Source: Marinobacter shengliensis
GTDB lineage: Bacteria > Pseudomonadota > Gammaproteobacteria > Pseudomonadales > Oleiphilaceae
Reading direction: 5' to 3'
DNA: 64,000 nucleotides
NCBI RefSeq assembly: GCF_003007715.1
Contig: NZ_PXNO01000019.1
Location: 62,001 to 126,000, forward strand
The notes below the pieces were generated by a model. It saw only the letters and a program-made list of their open reading frames with translations. It made no database searches and was not told the DNA's origin. Below, one piece after another: positions 26,802 to 34,216 of this stretch (its first letter is position 1; every line of letters begins with the position of its first letter). Both the position numbers and the translations under genes were made by a program.

Positions 26802-27097
26802 TGTCAAAGTCATCAACCACCGTTGAAGTCAGAATACTCGACAAGGAATACCTGGTGGCTTGCCCGCAGGAAGAGCAAGAGGCCTTGCTTCGTGCGGCCC
26901 GGCATCTGGACAACAAAATGCGGGAAATCCGCTCCAGTGGCAAAGTGTTCGGAACCGAGCGCATTGCCGTGATGGCCGCGCTAAACATTACCCACGAACT
27001 GCTGGAGCGCGACACCATGTCTCACGCAACCAGCAATTTGCTCAGAGCCATGGACAACCGGCTGGACGAAGCCCTCGGAGAATCGTCCGGAAACTGA
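26801..27097 (+). CDS. zapA: Cell division protein ZapA
   Basis: A 98-residue protein with the ZapA pattern: VEVRILDKEYLVACPQEEQ N-terminal globular part, LLRAARHLDNKMREIRSSG helix, then a coiled-coil tail starting at TERIAVMAALNITHELL. ZapA bundles FtsZ filaments at the division ring. It is followed by the 6S RNA gene, as in most gammaproteobacteria. Confidence 0.95.
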   Translation: MSKSSTTVEVRILDKEYLVACPQEEQEALLRAARHLDNKMREIRSSGKVFGTERIAVMAALNITHELLERDTMSHATSNLLRAMDNRLDEALGESSGN

Positions 27098-27123
27098 TTC
27101 CAGAAAGATTCCGGGAAATGGGG

Positions 27124-27154
27124 TTGCAATCGGCCCCGACCCTGCCCGTATAAT
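27124..27154 (+). promoter_or_regulatory. Promoter of 6S RNA
   Basis: A perfect TATAAT (27149-27154) lies 6 nt before the start of the 6S RNA homology. TTGCAA (27124-27129) is a candidate -35 with a long 19-bp spacer. Confidence 0.6.
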
Positions 27155-27160
27155 GGGATC

Positions 27161-27340
27161 AACTTCCTGGGCTGTTCGCTGGTCGGGTACGTCCTCGAGC
27201 CGATGCGCACTACCCAGGTGGCCACTTCAGGGCATTGTGAGCATGTCCCCCAAGGGGGAAAGCCTAATATGTCACAGCGGCCACCGACCTTGAACTTTGG
27301 GTTCAAGGGCTACATCCGATAACGGCAGCCCGGGAAGCTT
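27161..27340 (+). ncRNA. ssrS: 6S RNA
   Basis: About 180 nt between zapA and fau, the standard location of ssrS. The ends pair (CTTCCTGGGCT at 27163-27173 with AGCCCGGGAAG at 27327-27337). Sequence blocks shared with Escherichia and Pseudomonas 6S RNA are the 5' GCTGTTCG, CGAGCCGAT near the start and the strongly conserved CTTTGGGTTCAAGGGCTAC near the 3' end. 6S RNA mimics an open promoter and sequesters sigma-70 RNA polymerase in stationary phase. The exact ends are estimated. Confidence 0.92.
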
Positions 27341-27344
27341 TATT

Positions 27345-27980
27345 TTGAGTCATTTCCACTCCCCCCAACCGTTTGAATCCCATCCGGACACCCTGTCCAG
27401 GACGGAGCTCCGCAGGCACCTCCGGCAAAAACGCCGAGCCTTATCCTTCGAACAGCAACAGCAAGCCTCGGAACGACTGGCACTGAACCTTCTGAAGCAC
27501 CCCGACCTTTACCGTGCCAGGCATATTGGCATCTATCTGCCCAATGATGGCGAGATCGACCCAAGCCTTTTCATTGATCTGGGCCGGCGCAAAGGCATTC
27601 GGTTTTACCTGCCAATTCTGCACCCGGTGTATCCGGGCAAACTGGTGTTCAGTCCGTACTTTGACGGCGTTGAACTGACCGCTAATCGCTTTGGCATCCC
27701 GGAACCGGCATTTCCACGCTCAAGGCGCAGACCGGCCTGGGCACTGGATGCGGTACTGTTTCCGCTGGTAGGTTTTGATGAGCAGGGGGGAAGGCTCGGC
27801 ATGGGCGGTGGGTTCTATGACCGCACGTTCGCCTTCAGCCGGATAAGGCCGGCCATGGCGCCCAAGCTGATAGGGCTGGCCCACGATTTTCAGAAAGTCC
27901 GTGAATTACCGATAGAATCCTGGGATGTGCCCCTGCACGGCGTGGTTACGGACCAGCGCTGTTACCGGTTCAGACCCTGA
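27345..27980 (+). CDS. fau: 5-formyltetrahydrofolate cyclo-ligase
   Basis: About 211 residues. Family motifs are ELRRHLRQKRRAL at the N-terminus, YLPNDGEIDP, and the nucleotide/folate loop GFDEQGGRLGMGGGFYDRTF. It converts 5-formyl-THF to methenyl-THF. No ATG is available: the TTG at 27345, five bases after the 6S RNA, is the most likely start because any earlier start lies within the 6S RNA. Processing or read-through from 6S RNA probably feeds its expression, as in Escherichia ssrS-ygfA. Confidence 0.9.
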   Translation: MSHFHSPQPFESHPDTLSRTELRRHLRQKRRALSFEQQQQASERLALNLLKHPDLYRARHIGIYLPNDGEIDPSLFIDLGRRKGIRFYLPILHPVYPGKLVFSPYFDGVELTANRFGIPEPAFPRSRRRPAWALDAVLFPLVGFDEQGGRLGMGGGFYDRTFAFSRIRPAMAPKLIGLAHDFQKVRELPIESWDVPLHGVVTDQRCYRFRP

Positions 27981-28129
27981 TTGGCAGACTGGATAAACCC
28001 GACCGCTGGCGCAGCCGCTCGGTCGGCACGTTTGTCTTCTGAGGCCTGGATGGAAGTGAAGCCGGTAATGACAAGGCCGACAGCAAAGATGAGCACGATG
28101 GCGCGGATGATGTCAGGCTTGTTACCCAT
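27962..28129 (-). CDS. Small single-pass membrane protein (55 residues)
   Basis: The ORF begins MGNKPDIIRAIVLIFAVGLV, a single membrane helix preceded by a short basic segment, and ends in an Ala/Arg-rich tail. GGGAA lies upstream of the ATG as ribosome-binding site. It overlaps the 3' end of fau by 19 bp on the opposite strand. Upstream (28182-28199) is a perfect inverted repeat ATTCTCG-GGTT-CGAGAAT in an AT-rich promoter-like region. No family recognised; gene-like start, helix and promoter region support it. Confidence 0.65.
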   Translation of the reverse strand: MGNKPDIIRAIVLIFAVGLVITGFTSIQASEDKRADRAAAPAVGFIQSANQGLNR

Positions 28130-28302
28130 TACGTATTTCCCGTTTTTTCTTTGAGTTAATTAGTTGGAAAATCAGCTAGCTATTCTCGGGTTCGAGAATT
28201 AGACGAAAGACTAACACGTAACTTCAATTTTACAATTTTTGACTCGTTACAGTTATGTAAGGGTTTTTGGCACTAACAGGCCGAATCGGTCCTGGGTCCC
28301 CG

Positions 28303-28418
28303 AATCAGGGGGGTGGATGGGCTTTCCGAAACGCGCTCCTTCGGCACATCCATGTGACGCTTGGGCTCCGCCATCCATGGCTCCGCACAGTTTCGTAAAG
28401 CCCATCCACCCCCTGATT
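28303..28418. repeat. Long palindromic element, copy A (core type I)
   Basis: The left arm (28303-28332) and right arm (28390-28418) are complementary over about 29 bp with one mismatch and one extra G. They enclose a 57-bp core (28333-28389) that is identical at 54 of 57 positions to copy B. The core holds CACATCCATGTG and GCCATCCATGGC, each able to form a small hairpin. It lies 25 bp beyond the ilvA stop. A 63-residue ORF reading through it is not a gene. Confidence 0.9.
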
Positions 28419-28443
28419 CTACTTGGGTGATTTGGCCCGGTTT

Positions 28444-29985
28444 CTACTGTTCGTTTGCGCTTCCGTTCCCGGCGCCGAGGAACAACCGGTAGGCTTCGTT
28501 GTCGGTCATGTTTTCGTAGCGGAAACCCACCTTCTCCAGCATCTTTTCGAAATCCGGAATCTCATCCTCATTCACCTGTGCTCCCAGCAGCACGCGGCTG
28601 TAGGCGGCGCCGTGGTTGCGGTAGTGGAACAGGGAGATGTTCCAGCGGGTGCCGAGGGACATCAGGAATTTCAGCAGGGCGCCCGGGCGTTCGGGGAATT
28701 CGAACTGGTACACCACTTCGTTATCCACCGATGGCGCATGGCCGCCGACCATGTGGCGGATGTGTTGTTTGGCCAGGTCGCTGTCGGTGAGGTCGATCAC
28801 AGAGTAGCCGTTTTCGCGGAGTTCCTGCACCAGGTCTTCCCGGCCGTGGCCGCCGGCCTGGATCTGGATACCGACGAAGATGGTGGCGTCGTCAGAGTCC
28901 GAATAGCGGTAGTTGAATTCGGTGATGCTGCGCTTGTGCAAGGCGTTGATAAAGGTCTTGAAGGCACCCGGGCGTTCCGGGATGGTGACCGCCAGGATGG
29001 CCTCGCGCTTCTCACCGATTTCGGTGCGCTCTGAAATGTAACGCAAACGGTCGAAATTCATGTTGGCGCCGCTGAGCGTGGCGATCAGATTTTCATTTTC
29101 GATCTGTTCACGCTCGATGTATTTCTTGATACCGGCAACACCCAAAGCCCCGGCGGGCTCGGCGATGGAGCGGGTGTCTTCGAACACATCCTTAATGGCT
29201 GCGCAGATTTCGTCGGTGGAAACGGTGATCACTTCGTCCACGTAATCTTTGCAGATTTCCCAAGGGTATTTGCCAATCTGCTTGACCGCCACACCGTCGG
29301 CAAAGATGCCCACTTCGTCCAGGACCACCCGTTCACCGGCCGCGAGCGCTGCTTGCAAGCAGTTGGAATCTTCGGGTTCAACACCGATTACCTTGATCTC
29401 CGGGCGAAGGTATTTGATGTAGGCGGCCATACCGGCAATCAGGCCACCGCCGCCCACGCAGATAAAGATGGCATGGATCGGTTGGCTGAACTGCCACATG
29501 ATTTCCATGGCGACGGTGCCCTGGCCGGCAATCACATCCGGGTCGTCGTAGGGCGGGATGTAGGTGTAGCCATGTTTCTTGATCAGTTCCTGGGCATGGG
29601 CCGCGGCTTCATCAAAAGCATCGCCTTTGAGCACTACCCGGGCACCGTGGTCCCTCACCGAGCGCACTTTGATCTCCGGGGTGGTCTGGGGCATCACGAT
29701 CACTGCCTTGATACCCAGCTTCTTGGCCGCCAACGCCACGCCCTGGGCATGGTTGCCAGCGGAGGCACAAATCACCCCTTTGGCTTTCTGCTCTTCAGAG
29801 AGCTGGGCAATCCGGTTGTAGGCGCCGCGAATCTTGAAGGAAAACACCGGCTGAAGGTCTTCACGCTTGAGCAGAATATTGTTGCCAAAGCGCTTGGAGA
29901 GGCTACGGGCTTCAGTCAGGGGTGTTTCGATGGCGACGTCATAGACCCGCGCATCGAGAATCTTCTTGATGTAGCGTTGCGGCAT
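28444..29985 (-). CDS. ilvA: Threonine dehydratase (biosynthetic), IlvA
   Basis: A 513-residue PLP enzyme that deaminates threonine to 2-oxobutanoate for isoleucine synthesis. The PLP lysine is Lys51 (FSFKIRGAYN) and the phosphate loop is VGGGGLIAG. Two ACT-like regulatory domains occupy about residues 335-500 (PERPGAFKTFINALH and PERPGALLKFLMSLG), which marks the long, isoleucine-regulated form. It is divergent from rpiA, as in Pseudomonas. Confidence 0.97.
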   Translation of the reverse strand: MPQRYIKKILDARVYDVAIETPLTEARSLSKRFGNNILLKREDLQPVFSFKIRGAYNRIAQLSEEQKAKGVICASAGNHAQGVALAAKKLGIKAVIVMPQTTPEIKVRSVRDHGARVVLKGDAFDEAAAHAQELIKKHGYTYIPPYDDPDVIAGQGTVAMEIMWQFSQPIHAIFICVGGGGLIAGMAAYIKYLRPEIKVIGVEPEDSNCLQAALAAGERVVLDEVGIFADGVAVKQIGKYPWEICKDYVDEVITVSTDEICAAIKDVFEDTRSIAEPAGALGVAGIKKYIEREQIENENLIATLSGANMNFDRLRYISERTEIGEKREAILAVTIPERPGAFKTFINALHKRSITEFNYRYSDSDDATIFVGIQIQAGGHGREDLVQELRENGYSVIDLTDSDLAKQHIRHMVGGHAPSVDNEVVYQFEFPERPGALLKFLMSLGTRWNISLFHYRNHGAAYSRVLLGAQVNEDEIPDFEKMLEKVGFRYENMTDNEAYRLFLGAGNGSANEQ

Positions 29986-30076
29986 GATGGTTCCGGTTGC
30001 TGGTGATTGGCTTGGAAAAACCTACAGTGTAGAAACTTTGCACGGCAGCCGTCTATAAGCAGAGACACTGGGCGCG

Positions 30077-30082
30077 TATAAT
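30077..30082 (+). promoter_or_regulatory. Candidate -10 box of rpiA
   Basis: A perfect TATAAT lies 38 bp before the rpiA ATG in the ilvA/rpiA divergent region. No good -35 is visible at the expected distance, so the promoter may be activator-dependent or extended. Confidence 0.45.
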
Positions 30083-30119
30083 GCGTGAAAAATCATCTTT
30101 TTTTCTCCCGGAGCTCACC

Positions 30120-30800
30120 ATGACGCAGGACGAACTCAAACAAGCCGTTGCCAAAGCAGCCGTGGACTACATTGCCCCGAAACTGGAACGCAGCAGCATT
30201 GTCGGCGTGGGCACTGGCAGCACCGCCAACTTTTTTATCGACTTCCTGGCCCAGTACAAAGATGAATTCGACGGCGCCGTGGCAAGCTCCGAAGCCACCG
30301 CAGAACGCCTGAAAAAGCACGGTATTGAAGTCTATGACCTGAACAGCGTCAGTGAGATGGAGTTTTATGTCGACGGTGCCGACGAAACCAACGCCAACCT
30401 GGAGCTGATCAAAGGCGGCGGCGCCGCGCTGACCCGGGAAAAAATCGTAGCGGCGGTAGCCAAAACCTTCATTTGCATCGCTGATGGCTCGAAAATGGTG
30501 GACATCCTTGGCGACTTCCCGCTGCCGGTGGAAGTCATCCCCATGGCACGCAGCCATGTTGGCCGGGAAATCGTCAAGCTGGGCGGTGATCCCGTGTACC
30601 GTGACGGTGTTACCACAGACAACGGCAACATCATCATCGACGTCCACAACCTGGATATCTCCCGCCCGATCCAGATGGAAGAAAAACTGAACAACATCGT
30701 GGGCGTGGTCACCAACGGCCTGTTCGCCCGCCGCCCGGCGGACCTGTTGTTGCTGGGCACCAGCGAGGGCGTGAAGCGTATCTCCCGTAACGGCGCCTGA
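30120..30800 (+). CDS. rpiA: Ribose-5-phosphate isomerase A
   Basis: A 226-residue pentose-phosphate enzyme. Signatures: [14 protein letters not shown], the substrate loop [14 protein letters not shown], the acid pair [19 protein letters not shown] and the C-terminal [16 protein letters not shown]. The ATG at 30120 is preferred to an upstream ATG at 30081 because of the GGAG ribosome-binding site and homologous length. Confidence 0.97.
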   Translation: MTQDELKQAVAKAAVDYIAPKLERSSIVGVGTGSTANFFIDFLAQYKDEFDGAVASSEATAERLKKHGIEVYDLNSVSEMEFYVDGADETNANLELIKGGGAALTREKIVAAVAKTFICIADGSKMVDILGDFPLPVEVIPMARSHVGREIVKLGGDPVYRDGVTTDNGNIIIDVHNLDISRPIQMEEKLNNIVGVVTNGLFARRPADLLLLGTSEGVKRISRNGA

Positions 30801-30824
30801 CAGGCCACGGACTACCTGCGAAAG

Positions 30825-30848
30825 CTGGCCAATCGGGCCAGTTTTTTT
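30825..30848 (+). terminator. Intrinsic terminator after rpiA
   Basis: CTGGCC-AATCG-GGCCAG stem followed by seven T residues, 25 bp after the rpiA stop. Confidence 0.85.
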
Positions 30849-30867
30849 GTGCCCAGAGAAATGCAAA

Positions 30868-30883
30868 CCAAGCGCTTGCTTGG
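30868..30883. promoter_or_regulatory. Operator-like palindrome before the acyl-CoA dehydrogenase
   Basis: CCAAGC-GCTT-GCTTGG is a perfect inverted repeat and also contains the 10-bp palindrome CAAGCGCTTG. It lies 59 bp before the dehydrogenase start. TetR-family repressors of fatty-acid or branched-chain catabolism often use sites of this shape; the regulator is not in the window. Confidence 0.45.
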
Positions 30884-30941
30884 TGACGGAGATTGCGCGA
30901 CACTCGTCCCATCGAATAACAAGTACACCGGGAGCGAATCC

Positions 30942-32081
30942 GTGTCTGACTACTTCAACGAAACTCACGAACAGGTGCGCCAGACCGCGCGCAAATTCAT
31001 CGAAACCCACGTACGCCCTTACATAGACGACTGGGAAGAAGCCGGCGAATTCCCCCGGGAAATCTACCAGCTCGCAGGCGACGCAGGGCTTCTGGGCATT
31101 GGCTTCCCTGAGGCTCTGGGCGGCATCGCTGAAGGCGACATTTTTATGAAAGTGGCGGTTTCCGAGGAACTGATGCGTTCCACCTCCGGTGGCTTTGTGG
31201 CCAGCATCGGCTCCCTGGACATTGGCCTGCCGCCGGTGGCCAAGTGGGCGAAGCAGGAAATTCGGGAACAGATCGTACCGCCGGTACTACGCGGCGAGAA
31301 AATTGCTGCACTGGCCGTTACCGAACCCGGCGGCGGCTCCGACGTGGCGAACCTGAAGACCCGTGCGGTAAAAGATGGTGATCACTACATCGTCAACGGC
31401 AGCAAAACGTTCATCACCAGCGGCATCCGCGCCGATCACTACACGGTGGCTGTGCGCACCGGGGGCGAAGGCCACGCTGGCATCAGCCTGCTGCTGATCG
31501 ACCGCGACACACCGGGCTTCTCCACCGGCAAGAAACTCAAGAAAATGGGCTGGTGGGCGAGCGACACTGCCGAGCTTTTCTTTGAAGACTGCCGGGTACC
31601 GGCAGACCGCCTGATCGGCGCCGAAAACGCCGGCTTTATCGCCATCATGAGCAACTTCCTGGCCGAACGCCTGAGCTTGTCCGTCATGGCCTACATGACC
31701 GCCCAGCTGGCCTACGAGGCGGCCCTGGATTACACCAAACAACGCCAGGCCTTCGGCCGCAACATCGCCGGCTTTCAGGTCACCCGCCACAAGCTGGTGG
31801 ACATGGCGACGCAGATCGATATCGCCCGGGAATACACCTACCGCTGCGCCGCGCTGATGCAGGCCGGCAAGAACCCGATCAAACAGGTGGCCATGGCCAA
31901 GAATTTCTCTGTGGACGTGTCCGAAAAGGTTACCCGCGAAGCGGTACAGCTGTTCGGAGGCATGGGCTATATGCGGGAATCCGTGGTAGAGCGGCTGTAT
32001 CGGGATGCCAAGCTTCTGTCCATTGGCGGCGGCACCACGGAAATCATGAAGGAGCTGATTGCCAAACAGATCAGGCTTTAA
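30942..32081 (+). CDS. Acyl-CoA dehydrogenase
   Basis: A 379-residue flavoprotein that oxidises acyl-CoA to enoyl-CoA. FAD/substrate motifs are LAVTEPGGGSDVANLKTRA, NGSKTFITSG, QAFGRNIAGFQ and QLFGGMGYMRE, with the terminal GGGTTEIMKELIAKQI. The GTG at 30942 with GGGAG at good spacing gives the family-like start VSDYFNETHEQV; a reading from further upstream would begin in the terminator/operator region. Chain-length preference cannot be read off. It stands alone, ending 11 bp before palindrome copy B. Confidence 0.92.
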   Translation: MSDYFNETHEQVRQTARKFIETHVRPYIDDWEEAGEFPREIYQLAGDAGLLGIGFPEALGGIAEGDIFMKVAVSEELMRSTSGGFVASIGSLDIGLPPVAKWAKQEIREQIVPPVLRGEKIAALAVTEPGGGSDVANLKTRAVKDGDHYIVNGSKTFITSGIRADHYTVAVRTGGEGHAGISLLLIDRDTPGFSTGKKLKKMGWWASDTAELFFEDCRVPADRLIGAENAGFIAIMSNFLAERLSLSVMAYMTAQLAYEAALDYTKQRQAFGRNIAGFQVTRHKLVDMATQIDIAREYTYRCAALMQAGKNPIKQVAMAKNFSVDVSEKVTREAVQLFGGMGYMRESVVERLYRDAKLLSIGGGTTEIMKELIAKQIRL

Positions 32082-32092
32082 TCGTCGGAGTT

Positions 32093-32205
32093 AGGGGCGT
32101 ACCAGGAAGCTTTCCAAAACACGCTCCTTCGGCACGTCCATGTGGCGCTTGGGCTCCGCCATCCATGGCTCCGCACAGTTTTGGAAAGCTCCCTGGTACG
32201 CCCCT
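32093..32205. repeat. Long palindromic element, copy B (core type I)
   Basis: The arms at 32093-32120 and 32178-32205 are complementary at 27 of 28 positions. The 57-bp core (32121-32177) matches copy A at 54 positions and copy C in reverse orientation. The outer arm sequence (AGGGGCGTACCAGG...) is unrelated to the arms of A and C, except next to the core where all share a TCC-A-AAA type end. Confidence 0.92.
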
Positions 32206-32315
32206 TGCTGAACTTAGTGCGAGCTACCAACCACATTCGCAGAGACTTTGGGCGTCGGTGAGGTGGGCCTTCCCAAAACGCTTGAGGGCCGAAAGCTCCC
32301 GCAAAGGTTCGGACG

Positions 32316-32420
32316 ACCATCAGGCAGCACTTGCCGAAAACGTGGAGCGCCATGGATGGCGCGACCGAGCCCTACAGGGATGTATTCACGGGCGTTTTTC
32401 GGAAAGTGCTGCCTGATGGT
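32316..32420. repeat. Long palindromic element, copy D (core type II)
   Basis: The arms (32316-32342 and 32393-32420) are complementary over about 26 bp with one mismatch and one extra A. The core (32343-32392) differs from type I but again forms two hairpins: GCGCCAT-GG-ATGGCGC (32347-32362) and TACA-GGGA-TGTA nested in GCCC/GGGC (32369-32393). It shares the CCATGGATGG motif and the CCGAAAACG arm end with type I. It lies about 120 bp before ppa. Confidence 0.88.
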
Positions 32421-32475
32421 TGTATGCACCACAGTCAACGACCAAGGTTTAGTTTCGAATGGCAAGAGACTTCCG

Positions 32476-32481
32476 TATAAT
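32476..32481 (+). promoter_or_regulatory. Candidate -10 box of ppa
   Basis: TATAAT 57 bp before the ppa start; TTTCGA (32453-32458) is a weak -35 at 17-bp spacing. Confidence 0.45.
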
Positions 32482-32538
32482 TGCGCCCACTTTTTGAACG
32501 CAGTTAAACGTACCTCAACGTAGCAGGAAGGATCGCAC

Positions 32539-33066
32539 ATGCAATTCGACAACATCCCCGCTGGCAAGAACCCGCCAGAAGACATCTACGTAGCCATCGA
32601 GATCCCGGCTAACAGCTCCCCGGTCAAGTACGAGCTGGACAAAGACATGGGCGCCCTGCTGGTTGACCGGTTCATGGCCACCCCCATGTTCTACCCGGCC
32701 AACTACGGTTTCATCCCCCACACCCTGGCTGATGACGGCGATCCCATCGATGTGCTGGTTGTTACCCCTTACCCCATTCAGGCCGGCTGCGTTATTCGCT
32801 GTCGCCCGGTAGGCGTGCTGAACATGGAAGACGAGGCCGGTGGTGATGCCAAGCTGGTTGCGGTACCCCACGACAAGCTGACCACCACCTACCACGATGT
32901 CAAAGAGATCGACGACCTGCCGGAGTTGCTGCTCAACCAGATCCGTCACTTCTTCGAGAACTACAAGACACTGGAACCCGGCAAGTGGGTGAAGGTACAG
33001 GGCTGGGGCAACGCCGCCGAAGCCAAAAAAGCCATTGAAGATGCGGTTAACGCCTACAAAGGCTGA
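32539..33066 (+). CDS. ppa: Inorganic pyrophosphatase
   Basis: A 175-residue family I pyrophosphatase. The signature [11 protein letters not shown] with its three metal-binding Asp residues is intact, as are [16 protein letters not shown] and the C-terminal [18 protein letters not shown]. It hydrolyses pyrophosphate and so drives biosynthetic reactions. AGGAAGGATC precedes the ATG as a strong ribosome-binding site. Confidence 0.97.
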   Translation: MQFDNIPAGKNPPEDIYVAIEIPANSSPVKYELDKDMGALLVDRFMATPMFYPANYGFIPHTLADDGDPIDVLVVTPYPIQAGCVIRCRPVGVLNMEDEAGGDAKLVAVPHDKLTTTYHDVKEIDDLPELLLNQIRHFFENYKTLEPGKWVKVQGWGNAAEAKKAIEDAVNAYKG

Positions 33067-33079
33067 TCGCACTTCGGGT

Positions 33080-33119
33080 AAAAAAAGCCGGGCAGTCATC
33101 ACGACTGCCCGGCTTTTTT
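33080..33119. terminator. Bidirectional intrinsic terminator between ppa and the DUF2333 gene
   Basis: A run of A, then GCCGGGCAGTC-ATCAC-GACTGCCCGGC, then six T residues. It ends ppa on the plus strand and serves the convergent gene on the minus strand. Confidence 0.93.
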
Positions 33120-33138
33120 GTGCGCGAGATCCGGACTC

Positions 33139-34191
33139 TTAGCCCCTGGACAGCAGATCCCGCATATCACTGATGGCCGCGTTCGCCCGCGACAGATAGG
33201 CCGCCATGGTGAGTGAGTGATTCGCCAGCACCCCGAAGCCGCTGCCGTTCAGAATCACCGGGCTCCACATGGGCTGTTGCGTGCCCTCAAGTTCGATAAT
33301 GATCTGCTTCACGCTGGCCATGGCATTCTTGTCCTGCAACACCTTGCGGAAATCCACCTCAATGGCCTTGAAGATGTGCAGCAATGCCCAGGCGCTGCCC
33401 CGTGCCTCATAGAAAACGTCATCAATTTTGGTCCAGGGCGTTTTCACGTCATCACCACCGGTGTCTTCCGCCAGCGGATCATCGGGGTTCAGGTTAGCCA
33501 GAGCTTCCGAAACCGAGGCTTTCCCAACACTCTCGCTGAGCGTTCGTGACAGGCTGCCCAACCGGGTTTCAAGGTCTGCCAGCCAGTTATTGAGGTTGTC
33601 AGCACGGGCAAAGAACTGAGCGTTAGGCTGCTCCGGGTGAGACAGCCGGTCCAGGTACCGTTTCAGCGCATTGATGCCCCGGCGGTACTCCCGCTCCGTG
33701 GAGGGAATGGCCCAGCTACCGCTGTCAAAATGAAACTGCGGTTCGGCGATGATCAGGTCCGCGTCTTCAGCAGACTGGCTCTGGGAGCGGCTGATGTCCT
33801 TACGCATAGCTCTGGACAGATCCCGCAACTGCACCAGCACACCAAACTCCCAGTTGGGCATGTTGTCCATCCACAACCCGGGTGGGAAGATATCGTTGGA
33901 AATGTAGCCACCGGGTTTGTCCAGCAAGGTTTCGGCAATCTTGATCATCGTGGCCGTGGTGGCAAAACCGGTCACCGGCTCCCGGCCCATGTCACTGGCG
34001 AGGGCACGGGTGTGCTCTCGCACAGAAAAGGTATCTGGCTCACTGCTCCAGTACATACCAAGAATGGTGGTTACAAGCAGATATACCAACAGGATCGCCA
34101 GAACAAACTTGCCAATGACACCGCTGCCTCCGGTGTAATCCTGCATATCGTCTTTCTTGTCCCTGAAGTACTGTGTGATTTTGCCCGGCAT
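33139..34191 (-). CDS. DUF2333 family membrane protein
   Basis: A 350-residue protein with one N-terminal membrane helix (VIGKFVLAILLVYLLVTTIL) and a long, mainly helical periplasmic part including GFATTATMIKIAETLLDKPGG and WMDNMPNWEFGVLVQLRDL, characteristic of DUF2333. No enzyme motif is visible. It lies 25 bp downstream of the LapD-like gene on the same strand, so both may be transcribed together and share an envelope role. Confidence 0.85.
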   Translation of the reverse strand: MPGKITQYFRDKKDDMQDYTGGSGVIGKFVLAILLVYLLVTTILGMYWSSEPDTFSVREHTRALASDMGREPVTGFATTATMIKIAETLLDKPGGYISNDIFPPGLWMDNMPNWEFGVLVQLRDLSRAMRKDISRSQSQSAEDADLIIAEPQFHFDSGSWAIPSTEREYRRGINALKRYLDRLSHPEQPNAQFFARADNLNNWLADLETRLGSLSRTLSESVGKASVSEALANLNPDDPLAEDTGGDDVKTPWTKIDDVFYEARGSAWALLHIFKAIEVDFRKVLQDKNAMASVKQIIIELEGTQQPMWSPVILNGSGFGVLANHSLTMAAYLSRANAAISDMRDLLSRG

Positions 34192-34216
34192 AAGGCTGCA
34201 AGTCTCCCGTCAGTTG

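Larger units (their letters stand above)
32082..32538. other. 457-bp gap occupied by palindromic elements and the ppa promoter
   Basis: The gap contains copy B (32093-32205), a solo arm-like stretch around 32248-32282, copy D (32316-32420) and TATAAT (32476-32481), a probable -10 for ppa. Several short ORFs cross the palindromes but none looks like a gene. Confidence 0.8.

Noticed and set aside
28239-28430. 63-codon ORF across palindrome copy A
   Set aside because: It is created by the palindrome itself; similar readings arise in copies B and C because the core is conserved, not because a protein is.
28303-32420. CRISPR array interpretation of the repeated sequences
   Set aside because: The copies are few, kilobases apart, in both orientations and with paired arms; there are no regularly spaced short repeats or cas genes.
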